Assembly: GCA_028706255.1 (NCBI GenBank)
Contig: JAQWBS010000004.1
Coordinates: forward strand, 54,006-118,005
Reading direction: 5' to 3'
Length of the DNA: 64,000 nucleotides
From: Alphaproteobacteria bacterium
GTDB lineage: Bacteria > Pseudomonadota > Alphaproteobacteria > RF32 > CAG-239
The translations under genes were made by a program, and so were the position numbers. This document shows positions 1 to 9,486 of the stretch, one piece after another. Each line of letters starts with the position of its first letter. Position 1 is the first letter of the stretch. Under the pieces are notes generated by a model that had not been told where the DNA came from, did no database searches, and saw only the letters and a list, made by a program, of their open reading frames with translations.

Positions 1-105
1 TCTGTTTTCGTTTCAGGTTTCTGTTCTGTTTTCGTTTCAGGTTTCTGATCTGTTTTAGTCTCAGGTTTCTGATCTGTTTTAGTCTCAGATTTCTGATCTG
101 TTTGT
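1..105 (-). repeat. 24-nt in-frame tandem repeat encoding KPETKTD/EQ
   Basis: ctgttttcgtttcaggttt / ctgttttagtctcaggttt units recur at 24-nt period. Confidence 0.85.
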
Positions 106-839
106 TGACTGTCTTTATTTTTATTCTTATTCTTATTAAAGTCTTCACGCTCTTTATCAGTTAACTGAGCTAAAATTTCAGGGGAAACTTCAGGGATGTT
201 GTCTGCTCTAACATTTAAGCCGTGAGCAATTGCTAAGGCATAAAGTTTTGCACGGTTGTTTTCATTTTTAACATCAGCGAGATTAATGCCGTCAAATTTT
301 TCGTCTTTAGCATTCAAAACTTGGTCACGCCAGCCATCAAGACTTTTTTCACCATCAACAACAAGTCTATTAGGAGCGGTGTACGTAAATTCTTCGTTTT
401 GTTGTGTCTTGCTGTCAACTCTTACAGCAGTTAAACCTGGTTCTAAGAATTTATTAAGATATTCAGCCTTACCAGTTGCGTGCTTTTGTAAGTTTTTGGC
501 ATATCTTTCTTCCCAAGTAAGGTCTTTTTCACCATCATTAATGTTAAGGTTTTTGTTGCCTTCATTGCTTTTTTCACCAACATTTAAAACCTTTTTCTTA
601 GGTGTTTTGTTTTCTTTTTCAGGCTCTTTACTGCTATCTTTGTCTTCTTTGGTTGTGTCTTTGTCTTTCTCAGTAGCTTCTTTCTTTGCTTGCTCTTCTT
701 GTTCTTTTTTCAACCATTCATTAAACCCTTTAACAATTTTATTCGCTTCTTCAACGCTCAATGAGGTAATATCTTTGTTTCCCAGATATGTTGCGAACGC
801 ATCGTGTTTTGGGATATCTAAACGTTCTTCATTAGCCAT
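1..839 (-). CDS. Hypothetical acidic/lysine-rich protein, C-terminus truncated by window edge, with C-terminal 8-aa repeats (KPETKTDQ/EQ)
   Basis: Reverse strand from ATG at 839 reads open to position 1: MANEERLDIPKHDAFATYLGNKDITSLSVEEANKIVKGFNEWLKKEQEEQ...; absent from ORF track because it has no stop inside the window. Confidence 0.85.
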   Translation of the reverse strand, partial: MANEERLDIPKHDAFATYLGNKDITSLSVEEANKIVKGFNEWLKKEQEEQAKKEATEKDKDTTKEDKDSSKEPEKENKTPKKKVLNVGEKSNEGNKNLNINDGEKDLTWEERYAKNLQKHATGKAEYLNKFLEPGLTAVRVDSKTQQNEEFTYTAPNRLVVDGEKSLDGWRDQVLNAKDEKFDGINLADVKNENNRAKLYALAIAHGLNVRADNIPEVSPEILAQLTDKEREDFNKNKNKNKDSQQTDQKSETKTDQKPETKTDQKPETKTEQKPETKT

Positions 840-1026
840 ATTTCTCACTCCTAAAAAATCTATCTGTTACGAATATATCATTGTTTTTAAGTTTTGTCTA
901 TTTTTTTCTCTAATTGTAATAAAAGTATAATAAATTAGTTAAAAATTCTTCAATTTCATTATGTTCTTTAAGCTATATTCAAAGTGCTCTTTGACTATGA
1001 CATGTCTGAATTATGTTCAAGGTGGA

Positions 1027-1045
1027 TTCCCAATCAAGTTGGGAA
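1027..1045. repeat. REP-like palindrome TTCCCAA-tcaag-TTGGGAA
   Basis: ggtggattcccaatcaagttgggaatgaca; near-identical copy at 47646-47672. Confidence 0.75.
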
Positions 1046-1120
1046 TGACAGGAGGGGAAAAATGATAAAAGAGTGGGGCGTGTGGTTTTAAACCAAGATT
1101 AGATTATTCCTGTATAAAGC

Positions 1121-1148
1121 AAAAAAAAGGGTGGTTCGAAAACCACCC
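1121..1148 (-). terminator. Rho-independent terminator of flagellin gene
   Basis: Minus strand GGGTGGTTttcgAACCACCC followed by T-run. Confidence 0.85.
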
Positions 1149-1171
1149 TTAATCTCTCAATTCTAATTAAA

Positions 1172-2305
1172 CTAGAACAAGTTAAGAACTGATTGAGCAG
1201 CTTGGCTAGCCAATGACAAAGCATTAACACCAAGTTGTTGACGAGTTTGAAGAGCAAGCATGTTAGCTGATTCTTCGTTCATGTCAGCAAGAGTTAATTT
1301 GTCTGCACCTTCAGTCAATACGTTAATCAAGTTTTCAGTGAACTCTTCACGGTTTTGAACAACAGAGTAAGCGTTACTGAAGTCACTTGAATATGTACGA
1401 AGTTTGTTAATTGCATCTTCAGTTGCAGAGATAGCAGATTTAATACCAGCTTCTGTAGAGAAGTCAACAGTTTCCAAATCCAAACCAGCAGAGTTAGCTT
1501 CAACACCTTTAATGTTGATTGAAGATGAACGGTCTTCGTTGAAGATAACTTCAAGGCTGTCACCAGTCAACAAGTTAACACCTTTGTAGTTAGCGTCGTT
1601 TGCAAGTTGGTCAATTTGAGTCAACAAGTCATTATAGCTCTTTTGAGCAGAAACTTTTGTTTCTGATGGGTCATATACAGCAGCTGTTGTTGCGCCTTCA
1701 AGATCTACACCGCTTACATCACTAGATGATTCAATTGTGTAGTCTTTACTTGTGTCAGATACAGTAACTTTAAGAGCACCACTGTCAACTTCTACAGTAA
1801 ATATATTTGAACCAGCAGCAGTATTCAAAGCATCTTGGTATTTTGTTGCAAGAGTGTTGATTGTGTCAGCTACAGTAGTAGAAACTGTACCAGTCGTTGT
1901 TCCGCCATTAACGGTGATGGTACTTGTGCTGACAGCAGCAGCAAAAGTTCCTGAAGTTGTGTAGTTGTCAACAGCAGCTGCAGTTTCTGCACCTTTAGTT
2001 TTATCAGCCAAAGCTGTATTTGCCAAAGATTTTGCTTGTTGAACCAAAGTTGTGATAGATGAAATACCTTCGTCAGCAGCTTTAATTGTTTGAACAGCTT
2101 GTCCCATGCTATCAAGCAAAGCATCTAAGTCAGATGCGCGGTTGTTCAAGTTTGATGCTGTGAAGTATGCGTTTGGATTGTCAACTGCAGAGTTAACTTT
2201 CAAACCAGTTGATAGACGAGTTTGTGTTGTGTCCATCAATTTTTGTGTGTTTTGAAGTGAAAGCAAGTTACTGCGCATTGAAGATGTAAGTGTTACATTA
2301 CTCAT
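1172..2305 (-). CDS. Flagellin
   Basis: N-terminus SMRSNLLSLQNTQKLMDTTQTRLSTGLKVNSAVDNPNAYFTA and C-terminus NMLALQTRQQLGVNALSLASQAAQSVLNLF typical of alphaproteobacterial flagellins. Confidence 0.95.
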   Translation of the reverse strand: MSNVTLTSSMRSNLLSLQNTQKLMDTTQTRLSTGLKVNSAVDNPNAYFTASNLNNRASDLDALLDSMGQAVQTIKAADEGISSITTLVQQAKSLANTALADKTKGAETAAAVDNYTTSGTFAAAVSTSTITVNGGTTTGTVSTTVADTINTLATKYQDALNTAAGSNIFTVEVDSGALKVTVSDTSKDYTIESSSDVSGVDLEGATTAAVYDPSETKVSAQKSYNDLLTQIDQLANDANYKGVNLLTGDSLEVIFNEDRSSSINIKGVEANSAGLDLETVDFSTEAGIKSAISATEDAINKLRTYSSDFSNAYSVVQNREEFTENLINVLTEGADKLTLADMNEESANMLALQTRQQLGVNALSLASQAAQSVLNLF

Positions 2306-2554
2306 AATATTATCCTCCTGGAATATTGTTTTTTATAATATAATCGTCGTAATTCATACTGAAATACAATATTAAAATTACCACGAATAGAAAATTTTAT
2401 CAAGATAAATCTTCATAGAAAACTGATATCAGAAAACAGTTAAATATAAGTTAATAATTCTTGTTAGTTTTTCAAGAGATTTTCTATGGTTTATAGTCCA
2501 AAGTCTATATTAACTATGTGTTTGGTGCTTGTGGATGTTTTTAGAAGTTTCTAT

Positions 2555-2947
2555 CTAAAGTTCTGAAAAATCACCAAAAAGTTCTTCTTCTTTTTGCATG
2601 AGTTTGCTGGCGTGTTTAATCGCGCCATAATAGTCTGTTGTTAAAACAGCTTGAGCCACTTCATTCACTAATGGTGTGAGGGTTGGTGATGCAGATTGAA
2701 GGTCTTTGACATAGTCAAGGAAAATGTTTTGAAGCTCTTTGTTTTCTTTTTTTAAATACATTTGCAAAACGACGAAATAGAGTCGTTTACAAGGTGTGTT
2801 GGCTTCTTCTTGTTTCATAATGAACTTTTCACGCAAAATGGGAACGTTGCCATCAATATAAAAGCGAGTGCGTTCAACATCATTTGTAATTAAAGCTTCT
2901 CCAATGATAATGCTTTCCCTTGGCTTAAGTTCAATTTTTAATGGCAT
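2555..2947 (-). CDS. flbT: Flagellin biosynthesis repressor FlbT
   Basis: MPLKIELKPRESIIIGEALITNDVERTRFYIDGNVPILREKFIM; AAGGAG just upstream of this ATG. Confidence 0.88.
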   Translation of the reverse strand: MPLKIELKPRESIIIGEALITNDVERTRFYIDGNVPILREKFIMKQEEANTPCKRLYFVVLQMYLKKENKELQNIFLDYVKDLQSASPTLTPLVNEVAQAVLTTDYYGAIKHASKLMQKEEELFGDFSEL

Positions 2948-3066
2948 TTCTAACGACTCCTTTTTCATTACGTTGTTGACACCAATATAATTTGCTTTAT
3001 TTTTTTTTGCAAATCTTTATTTATATAGTATATATGTTTGAAAGACGAAATTTAAAGGAACCTTTT

Positions 3067-3501
3067 ATGCCAACAAATATGATTGTTTTGAATGATGCAG
3101 ACAAACGCACTTATCTTCGTTGTTTGACTTATGTTCTTCATTTAGGAGATGGCGAAGCACATAAAACCTCTCGCAAAGAAATTTTTATTGAGAATCAACT
3201 TCGTGAAGTCGGCTTGCCGATTGAGGAATTGCAAAGCATTAGAGTTCCGAAAAAATCGAATGCCCTTGTGGTGGAGTTGAAAGAAGTTCACGATGTTAAG
3301 GTGAAGCGATATATTGTTCGAGAGATGATTCTTTTAGCGATTGCTGACCATGAACTTAATGACGAAGAAATTTCTATTATCTATCAAATTGGCGTCAAAG
3401 CTGGCATTAAAGAAGAAAAAATCAGCGATTTCTTTATGTGGGCTGCCAAAGGGGTTGAGTGGCAAATTGAGGGCATTAAGCTGATTGAGGAAGATTTGTA
3501 A
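3067..3501 (+). CDS. TerB-like small helical protein
   Basis: C-terminal MILLAIADHELNDEEISIIYQIGVKAGI resembles TerB repeats; start chosen at MPTNMIV. Confidence 0.5.
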   Translation: MPTNMIVLNDADKRTYLRCLTYVLHLGDGEAHKTSRKEIFIENQLREVGLPIEELQSIRVPKKSNALVVELKEVHDVKVKRYIVREMILLAIADHELNDEEISIIYQIGVKAGIKEEKISDFFMWAAKGVEWQIEGIKLIEEDL

Positions 3502-3505
3502 GACA

Positions 3506-5302
3506 ATGGCTCAGCCTCCGATTTATACACTTAAAAATGTTGCCTTGAGCTTTGGAAATCATCATTTGTTTTCCGATGCAGAAGTCTATATTAATTTGGG
3601 AGATAAAATTTCGCTCATTGGGCGGAATGGCAGTGGAAAATCGACTCTGATGAAGCTCATTTGTGGTTTAATTGAGCCAGATTCAGGTGAAGTTTTTATT
3701 CAGCCTGGGGTTAAAATTTCTTATATGCCTCAAGACCCTGACTTATCTAAGTTTGCAACCCTTCGGGACGCTGTCTTATCTATTGTTGATAAGACAGAGG
3801 AATATAAAGCAGATATCTTAATTGAAAAGCTTTTAATTTTAGGGGAACAATCACCTGAAAAGGCTTCGGGAGGCGAAAAGCGTAAAGCCTCTTTAGCAAT
3901 GGCACTTGTTGGAGAACCAGATGTTTTGCTTTTAGATGAGCCAACGAATCATTTAGATATTGCCACCATTGAGATTTTGGAAGAAATCATTAAAGCGTTT
4001 AGAGGGGCAGTGGTAACCATCAGTCATGACCGAACTTTTTTGAAAAATATCTCAGATACAACTTTTTGGTTGGATAGGGGGATTATTCGTCGGAATAACA
4101 AAGGATTCGCTAATTTTGAAGAATGGCAAGAGCAGGTTATTGACGCTGAATTGAAAGAGCAAGATAGGCTGAACAAAAAAATCTCTGAAGAAACAGAATG
4201 GTTGCACAAAGGCGTGACAGCAAGGCGTCGACGGAATATGGGGCGTTTGCGTAAGCTCAAAGAATTGAGAACTATGAGAAGAGAACAAATCAAGCAAGCT
4301 GGTTCAGTGAATATGGAAGCGGAAGTTGCAGATTTTCGTTCTAAACTGGTTGTTCAGGCGAAAAATCTTTGCAAAAGCTTTGGGGAACGTAAAATTTTAG
4401 AAAATTTCTCCACGAGAATCATTCGCGGTAATAAAATTGGGGTTGTTGGTCCAAATGGAAGCGGGAAGACAACTTTAATCAAACTTTTAACAGGAAGACT
4501 TACGCCAGATAGTGGATTCGTTCGAATTGGTAAGAATCTTGAAGAGGCATATTTCGACCAGAATCGTTGTTCTTTAGACCCTAAAAAAACACTTTGGCAA
4601 ACGCTTTGTAATGAGGGTGATCATATTATGGTGCGGGGAAACTGGCGTCATGTGATTGCTTATCTGAAAGACTTTTTGTTTAAGCCAGAGCAGGCACATA
4701 TGCCCGTTTCTGCCCTTTCAGGGGGCGAAAAGAATCGGTTGATGTTGGCTGTGGCTTTGGCGCAAGAGTCTAATTTTTTGGTTTTAGATGAGCCAACGAA
4801 CGATTTGGATATGGACACGCTTGATATGTTGCAAGATGTGCTTATGGAATATCAAGGCACAATCATTATCATCAGTCACGATAGAGATTTCTTGGATAAT
4901 GTTGTGTCTTCAGTTATCTATCTTGCGGGTGATGGCACTGCTGAAGAATATGTTGGTAGTTATAGTGATTTGTTGGAAAAAATAAAGCATAAAACAGGTA
5001 ATGTTGAAGCTAAACCAGTTGCCAAAGAAAAGAAAGAGATTGAGTCCTCTCAAAAAAATAAGACAGCAAAATTGAGCTATCATCAAAAGAGATTACTTGA
5101 GGTTTTGCCTGATGAAATTGAGGCTTTAGAAAAAGAGATTGCGTTTATTGAAGAAAAGCTTTCAGATTCTTCGCTTTATCTTGAGAATTTACCTGAATTT
5201 GAAAAATTAACAGCAAGTTTGACAAAGAAAAAAGAACAGAAAGAAGAAAAAGAAAATAGCTGGCTTGAAATTCAGCTTCTTCAAGATGAGTTTGAAGTAT
5301 AG
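3506..5302 (+). CDS. ABC-F family ATPase (Uup-like)
   Basis: Two Walker A (GRNGSGKST, GPNGSGKTT), two signature motifs (SGGEKRK, SGGEKNR), no TM segments. Confidence 0.93.
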   Translation: MAQPPIYTLKNVALSFGNHHLFSDAEVYINLGDKISLIGRNGSGKSTLMKLICGLIEPDSGEVFIQPGVKISYMPQDPDLSKFATLRDAVLSIVDKTEEYKADILIEKLLILGEQSPEKASGGEKRKASLAMALVGEPDVLLLDEPTNHLDIATIEILEEIIKAFRGAVVTISHDRTFLKNISDTTFWLDRGIIRRNNKGFANFEEWQEQVIDAELKEQDRLNKKISEETEWLHKGVTARRRRNMGRLRKLKELRTMRREQIKQAGSVNMEAEVADFRSKLVVQAKNLCKSFGERKILENFSTRIIRGNKIGVVGPNGSGKTTLIKLLTGRLTPDSGFVRIGKNLEEAYFDQNRCSLDPKKTLWQTLCNEGDHIMVRGNWRHVIAYLKDFLFKPEQAHMPVSALSGGEKNRLMLAVALAQESNFLVLDEPTNDLDMDTLDMLQDVLMEYQGTIIIISHDRDFLDNVVSSVIYLAGDGTAEEYVGSYSDLLEKIKHKTGNVEAKPVAKEKKEIESSQKNKTAKLSYHQKRLLEVLPDEIEALEKEIAFIEEKLSDSSLYLENLPEFEKLTASLTKKKEQKEEKENSWLEIQLLQDEFEV

Positions 5303-5863
5303 TTATTGATTGTTTTCTAAAATCTTACTAATCTCTACTAAGTTAGAACGAACCATTTTGATTTCTTCCGAACTCACTTTTTCAACATTTAGGCTTTTTT
5401 TGTGATAGTCTATCATATGTTTAACGTTCATTTGTCCGTAATTGTCGCCACTTTCTTTCATTTTTTTCTCTAAAATATCAATGGTTTGATAAACGTGCTC
5501 TTCGGTTTGTGCAGAGCGAACAATGGAACGAAGCCTTTGTTCAACATAGAAAAAACGATCAGCATCCCATCCACGACGATTAAGCCATGCAATGGTGATG
5601 TAGGGAAGTCTTCTTTTCATATTGTTGGACGTGGTTAGAGAAAGTTGTGGAATGCCAAGTTTGCTCACCCAGCTATTTGTAAAATCAGGCCAAACATTAA
5701 GAAAAGAATTGATTTCTCCAACTGAAATTGGTTCTCCAACGCCACGGTCTTCAACGACTTGTTCGGTCTTAGCGAATTTTTCTCCATTGTCCATAATCAA
5801 TGGGAGGTTAACATAGCCAACTGTGACAAGAACTAAGATAAAAAGTAGAATAACCTTACGCAT
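5303..5863 (-). CDS. Hypothetical exported/membrane-anchored protein
   Basis: N-terminal hydrophobic MRKVILLFILVLVTVGYVNLPLI. Confidence 0.65.
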   Translation of the reverse strand: MRKVILLFILVLVTVGYVNLPLIMDNGEKFAKTEQVVEDRGVGEPISVGEINSFLNVWPDFTNSWVSKLGIPQLSLTTSNNMKRRLPYITIAWLNRRGWDADRFFYVEQRLRSIVRSAQTEEHVYQTIDILEKKMKESGDNYGQMNVKHMIDYHKKSLNVEKVSSEEIKMVRSNLVEISKILENNQ

Positions 5864-5866
5864 AAA

Positions 5867-6775
5867 TCACCATCTTAAATTAGACATTATAAAATCAGGA
5901 TAAGCTTCATAGTTGATGGAAAGTTCGCGTGCTTTCGTAACATCAGGAATGTAGCCTTCGCCTAAGAAGTTAACATGAACGCCTTTAGAAATCAAAACAC
6001 TATTTATGTCAATAAAATTTGCTGCCTTAATATCAGTGAGTAAATTATCGCCAATGAATAAAGTACGTTCTTTGCTGATGCCTTGAAAATCATCAAGAGC
6101 GTAGGCGATGATATTAGCATCTGGCTTGCCAACGGTGATGATTCTTCCACCAATGACAGCATATTGTTCAGCAATTGCACCAGAGCCTAAACAAATTTGT
6201 CCGTTGTCAAAACTTGAAGCATCATTTCCCACGCAAACCATAGGCAAAGAAAGACTTGCCGCATGTTCCAATTCAGGGAGATAATCTTCAATGACGTCAT
6301 CAAAGTTTTTAACATCGCTCACAAACAAAAAATCTGCTTGTGCTAGATTGCTCACACGGTGATAATTTTCTAATTGAGAAAAAACATTTAAGCCCTTGTC
6401 TGAGCCTAAGCAGTAATATTTATTGCCAATGATTCCAAAATCACCCTTTTGAGCCTTGAGTTTATAGTGCATAATTTCGCCAGCAGTGACAACGCTATGC
6501 CACAACTTCGCTGAGATTCCTTGCACTTCAAGTTTGTTGACTAAGTCTAAAACTCTTTGCGAACTATTTGTCACAAGGATAATTCTCTTGCCAACTTTTC
6601 TCATGTTAATTAAGGCTGTGATTGTTTCTTCTTTGATTTCGAAATTGTCAGAAATGACACCCCTGAGCCCAACAACAATTGTATCATAGTTGTCTATGAT
6701 TTTTGAAATATTCACGAGAGGTCTGATCATCTTCATTGATTTTGTTTCCATAAAACCCAAATTATTTATTTTCAT
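5867..6775 (-). CDS. HAD-superfamily hydrolase (NagD/TIGR01459-like)
   Basis: TIVVGLRGVISDN, LVTNSSQRV, GKPDANIIAYAL, FIGDNLLTDIKAA motifs. Confidence 0.85.
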   Translation of the reverse strand: MKINNLGFMETKSMKMIRPLVNISKIIDNYDTIVVGLRGVISDNFEIKEETITALINMRKVGKRIILVTNSSQRVLDLVNKLEVQGISAKLWHSVVTAGEIMHYKLKAQKGDFGIIGNKYYCLGSDKGLNVFSQLENYHRVSNLAQADFLFVSDVKNFDDVIEDYLPELEHAASLSLPMVCVGNDASSFDNGQICLGSGAIAEQYAVIGGRIITVGKPDANIIAYALDDFQGISKERTLFIGDNLLTDIKAANFIDINSVLISKGVHVNFLGEGYIPDVTKARELSINYEAYPDFIMSNLRW

Positions 6776-6808
6776 AGACTAACAAATAATTGTTAAGATT
6801 ATCTTTAT

Positions 6809-7549
6809 TCAGCGTGTAATAATTTGTTTCAAAGCTTCATTGGCGATGATAAGCCCGAAAATTGCTGTGATTGTTGGAAGCGAACCGAGCGGAAGTCGTT
6901 TCAAGTTCTCATCTTGAGCATCAAAATTTTCACCAAAAGCTTCGTAATCTGTTTCATTTGCTTGTTCATAGGAGTAAACACAATTAATTTGGCTTAAGTC
7001 AACGCCACGACGTTTTAATCTTTTGCGAATGAAACGTGCTAAAGGGCAAATTTGTGTGCGATTTAGTTTTTCATAGCCAATTTTGAAAGGGTCTGTTTTG
7101 CGTGCCGCACCCATAGAGGTGATGAATTTGAAATTTTGATTAACTAAAGCTTCAATGAGGCAACATTTGGCGTTGAGCGAATCAATGGCATCAATCACAA
7201 AGTCTGGCTTAAGACTGAGAAGTTCTGGTAAAGTTTCAGAATTTACAAACATTTCTTTGATAATGACTTCACAATCAGGATTAATTTCTAAAATTCGTTC
7301 TTTGGCAACTTCCGTTTTTTTACGTCCGATGGTGGAGCTCAGGGCAAGAATTTGACGATTGATATTGGAAATGTCGAAGACGTCAAAGTCAACGATGATA
7401 AGCTTGCCAACGCCGCTTCGTGCAAGTGCCTCAATAGCATAGCCACCAACAGCCCCACAGCCAACGACCATAACGGTTGACGTATATATTTTCTCCATGG
7501 CTTCTTCCCCAAGCAGGGCGCGACTGCGAACAAATCTATCTTTATCCAA
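6809..7549 (-). CDS. tcdA: tRNA threonylcarbamoyladenosine dehydratase (TcdA/ThiF-family E1-like)
   Basis: VMVVGCGAVGGYAIEALARSGVGKLIIVDFDVFDISNINRQ. Confidence 0.88.
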   Translation of the reverse strand: MDKDRFVRSRALLGEEAMEKIYTSTVMVVGCGAVGGYAIEALARSGVGKLIIVDFDVFDISNINRQILALSSTIGRKKTEVAKERILEINPDCEVIIKEMFVNSETLPELLSLKPDFVIDAIDSLNAKCCLIEALVNQNFKFITSMGAARKTDPFKIGYEKLNRTQICPLARFIRKRLKRRGVDLSQINCVYSYEQANETDYEAFGENFDAQDENLKRLPLGSLPTITAIFGLIIANEALKQIITR

Positions 7550-8285
7550 TTTTCATAAACTCCAAAGCATTTTGAGATATTGTTTTTGTGAAATCTTCAT
7601 AATCAATTTCTAAAATTTTTGCAACGTCAAAGACGAGTTTGGGTAAAAATTTCGGATAATTTAGGGCGTTTTTTTCACAAGCTTGATAAGGGCTGTCTGT
7701 TTCAAGTAATAATCTGTCTCTTGGAACAAGTTGTAAAAGTTCTTTTGCTTGTTTGTTTTTCAAAATTGAGAAGGAAAAGGAAACATAGGCTTCTTGTTTG
7801 CAAATTTCCTTTAGAAAATCGGCTTTTCCATTATAAGAATGGAACACAATTTTTTCAGGAAGTTCAGACCAGTTTTTCTCAAAAAAAGATTGGGCTTTAA
7901 CGGCGTGAATAATCATTGGGCGGTGATATTTTTTTGCCAAATGACATTGCTCTAGAAAAAAAGAAATTTGTTTTGCCATAAAAGGTTTATGTCCGTCGAT
8001 TCCACATTCGCCAATCAGGGCTTGAGGGATTGCTTGAAGCAAGCTTTCTAGTCTTTCAAGGTCTTCTTTTGTGCTTTTCTCCACCGACCAAGGGTGGATT
8101 CCCAATGCGGGAATAATGTTTGTCGGGTGTTGTTGAAACAGGTTTAAAACCTCATTCCATTCTTCATTTTTTGAACTGACGCATAAAAAATTATTCACCT
8201 TTTCATTGATTGCTTCGGTGATGACTTTTTCTGTGCATTCTTTTTGAAAATCTTGCAAATGTATGTGAGTGTCGATAAAATCCAT
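7542..8285 (-). CDS. TatD family hydrolase
   Basis: FIDTHIHL, ALGIHPW, IGECGID, PMIIHAV, LLLETDSPY. Confidence 0.9.
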   Translation of the reverse strand: MDFIDTHIHLQDFQKECTEKVITEAINEKVNNFLCVSSKNEEWNEVLNLFQQHPTNIIPALGIHPWSVEKSTKEDLERLESLLQAIPQALIGECGIDGHKPFMAKQISFFLEQCHLAKKYHRPMIIHAVKAQSFFEKNWSELPEKIVFHSYNGKADFLKEICKQEAYVSFSFSILKNKQAKELLQLVPRDRLLLETDSPYQACEKNALNYPKFLPKLVFDVAKILEIDYEDFTKTISQNALEFMKIG

Positions 8286-8328
8286 GTTAACAATGTTCCC
8301 TTTGTTATGGATAGGATTTTATTGAACG

Positions 8329-9411
8329 ATGTGTGTTTTGACAAGACCAATTTTAGAAATTAATTTAGATAAATTAGTTGAAAATTATAAATATTTAAAA
8401 GAAATCAAGAGTTTTGGTGCTGTTTCGGCGGCAGTGATTAAAGATGATGCTTATAGCTTAGGAGCGGATAAGGTTGCTCAAAGTCTATATGAAAAAGCAG
8501 ATTGCAGAGATTTCTTTGTTGCTCACGCATTGGAAGCGGAGAAAGTTCGTCCTGTTGTCGGAGATTCTAAAATTTATGTTTTGCAAGGGGTTGGTGAAGA
8601 TAGTTTAGAGGTTTTTCAACGTTTAAATCTTATTCCGGTGATTAATTCTTGGGAGCAATATCTTTTTTGGAAAGCACATAAATTTGGTGAGCTAAAACCC
8701 GTGTTACATGTTGAGACGGGGCTTAATCGTTTAGGGTGTCGTTTGTGTGATGTTGAAAAATTAAGTGAAGCGGAAAGAGGAAGTTTTTCGTTTGTGATGT
8801 CGCATTTAGCCTGTGCTGATGCTGTTGGGCATTTTATGAATGAAAAACAACTTAAAGCTTTTCAAGAAATTAAGGCAAAATATTTTCCACAAACCCCAGC
8901 CTCTCTTTCTGCCTCTGACGGAGTCTTCCTTGGAAAAGACTATACGTTTGATATGGTGCGTTTAGGGGCAGCAGTTTATGGCATTAATACCGCTCCTTGG
9001 CATGAAAAGACGTTGCAAAATGTGATTACAATTAAAGCACCTGTTCTGGCAGTGTCAACGCTCAAGGAAGGGGATTATGTTGGGTATGGAGCAACTTATA
9101 AAGCAGTAGCAGAGCGAAAACTAGCGGTTGTTTCCATTGGTTATGGAGATGGAATGTTTCGCTCTTTGTCAAATGTTGGAAAAGTTTTTTTCAATAAAGT
9201 TCCCGCAGACATCATTGGCAGAATATCTATGGATAATGTGATTTGTGATGTGACATCTGTGCCAGAAGTTAATGTTGGAGATTTAGCAACGATTGTTGGT
9301 GATTTTTACACGGTTGATGAGATGGGAGCTGATGCGCAAACAATTGGCTATGAAATTCTTTCTCGTTTTGGCAAAAACACGCGTTTCATTAGAAAATATA
9401 TTGAATCCTAA
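8329..9411 (+). CDS. alr: Alanine racemase
   Basis: AAVIKDDAYSLGADKVA PLP-lysine region; VETGLNRLGCR; VSIGYGDGMFR; GRISMDNVICDVT. Confidence 0.93.
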   Translation: MCVLTRPILEINLDKLVENYKYLKEIKSFGAVSAAVIKDDAYSLGADKVAQSLYEKADCRDFFVAHALEAEKVRPVVGDSKIYVLQGVGEDSLEVFQRLNLIPVINSWEQYLFWKAHKFGELKPVLHVETGLNRLGCRLCDVEKLSEAERGSFSFVMSHLACADAVGHFMNEKQLKAFQEIKAKYFPQTPASLSASDGVFLGKDYTFDMVRLGAAVYGINTAPWHEKTLQNVITIKAPVLAVSTLKEGDYVGYGATYKAVAERKLAVVSIGYGDGMFRSLSNVGKVFFNKVPADIIGRISMDNVICDVTSVPEVNVGDLATIVGDFYTVDEMGADAQTIGYEILSRFGKNTRFIRKYIES

Positions 9412-9486
9412 AGTTTTTTATTGCATTTTTTTCCATTTTTTGTCAAAATTGTAGGGTTGGAAAAAGTTTTGGTGAAGGTGAAAAAG

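Noticed and set aside
1-105. Possible CRISPR-like short repeats
   Set aside because: Repeats are contiguous 24-nt units without spacers and stay in frame in a CDS.
256-930. 224-aa + strand ORF
   Set aside because: Antisense to the better supported minus-strand CDS (1-839); Ser/Phe-rich translation typical of antisense of Lys/Glu-rich coding.
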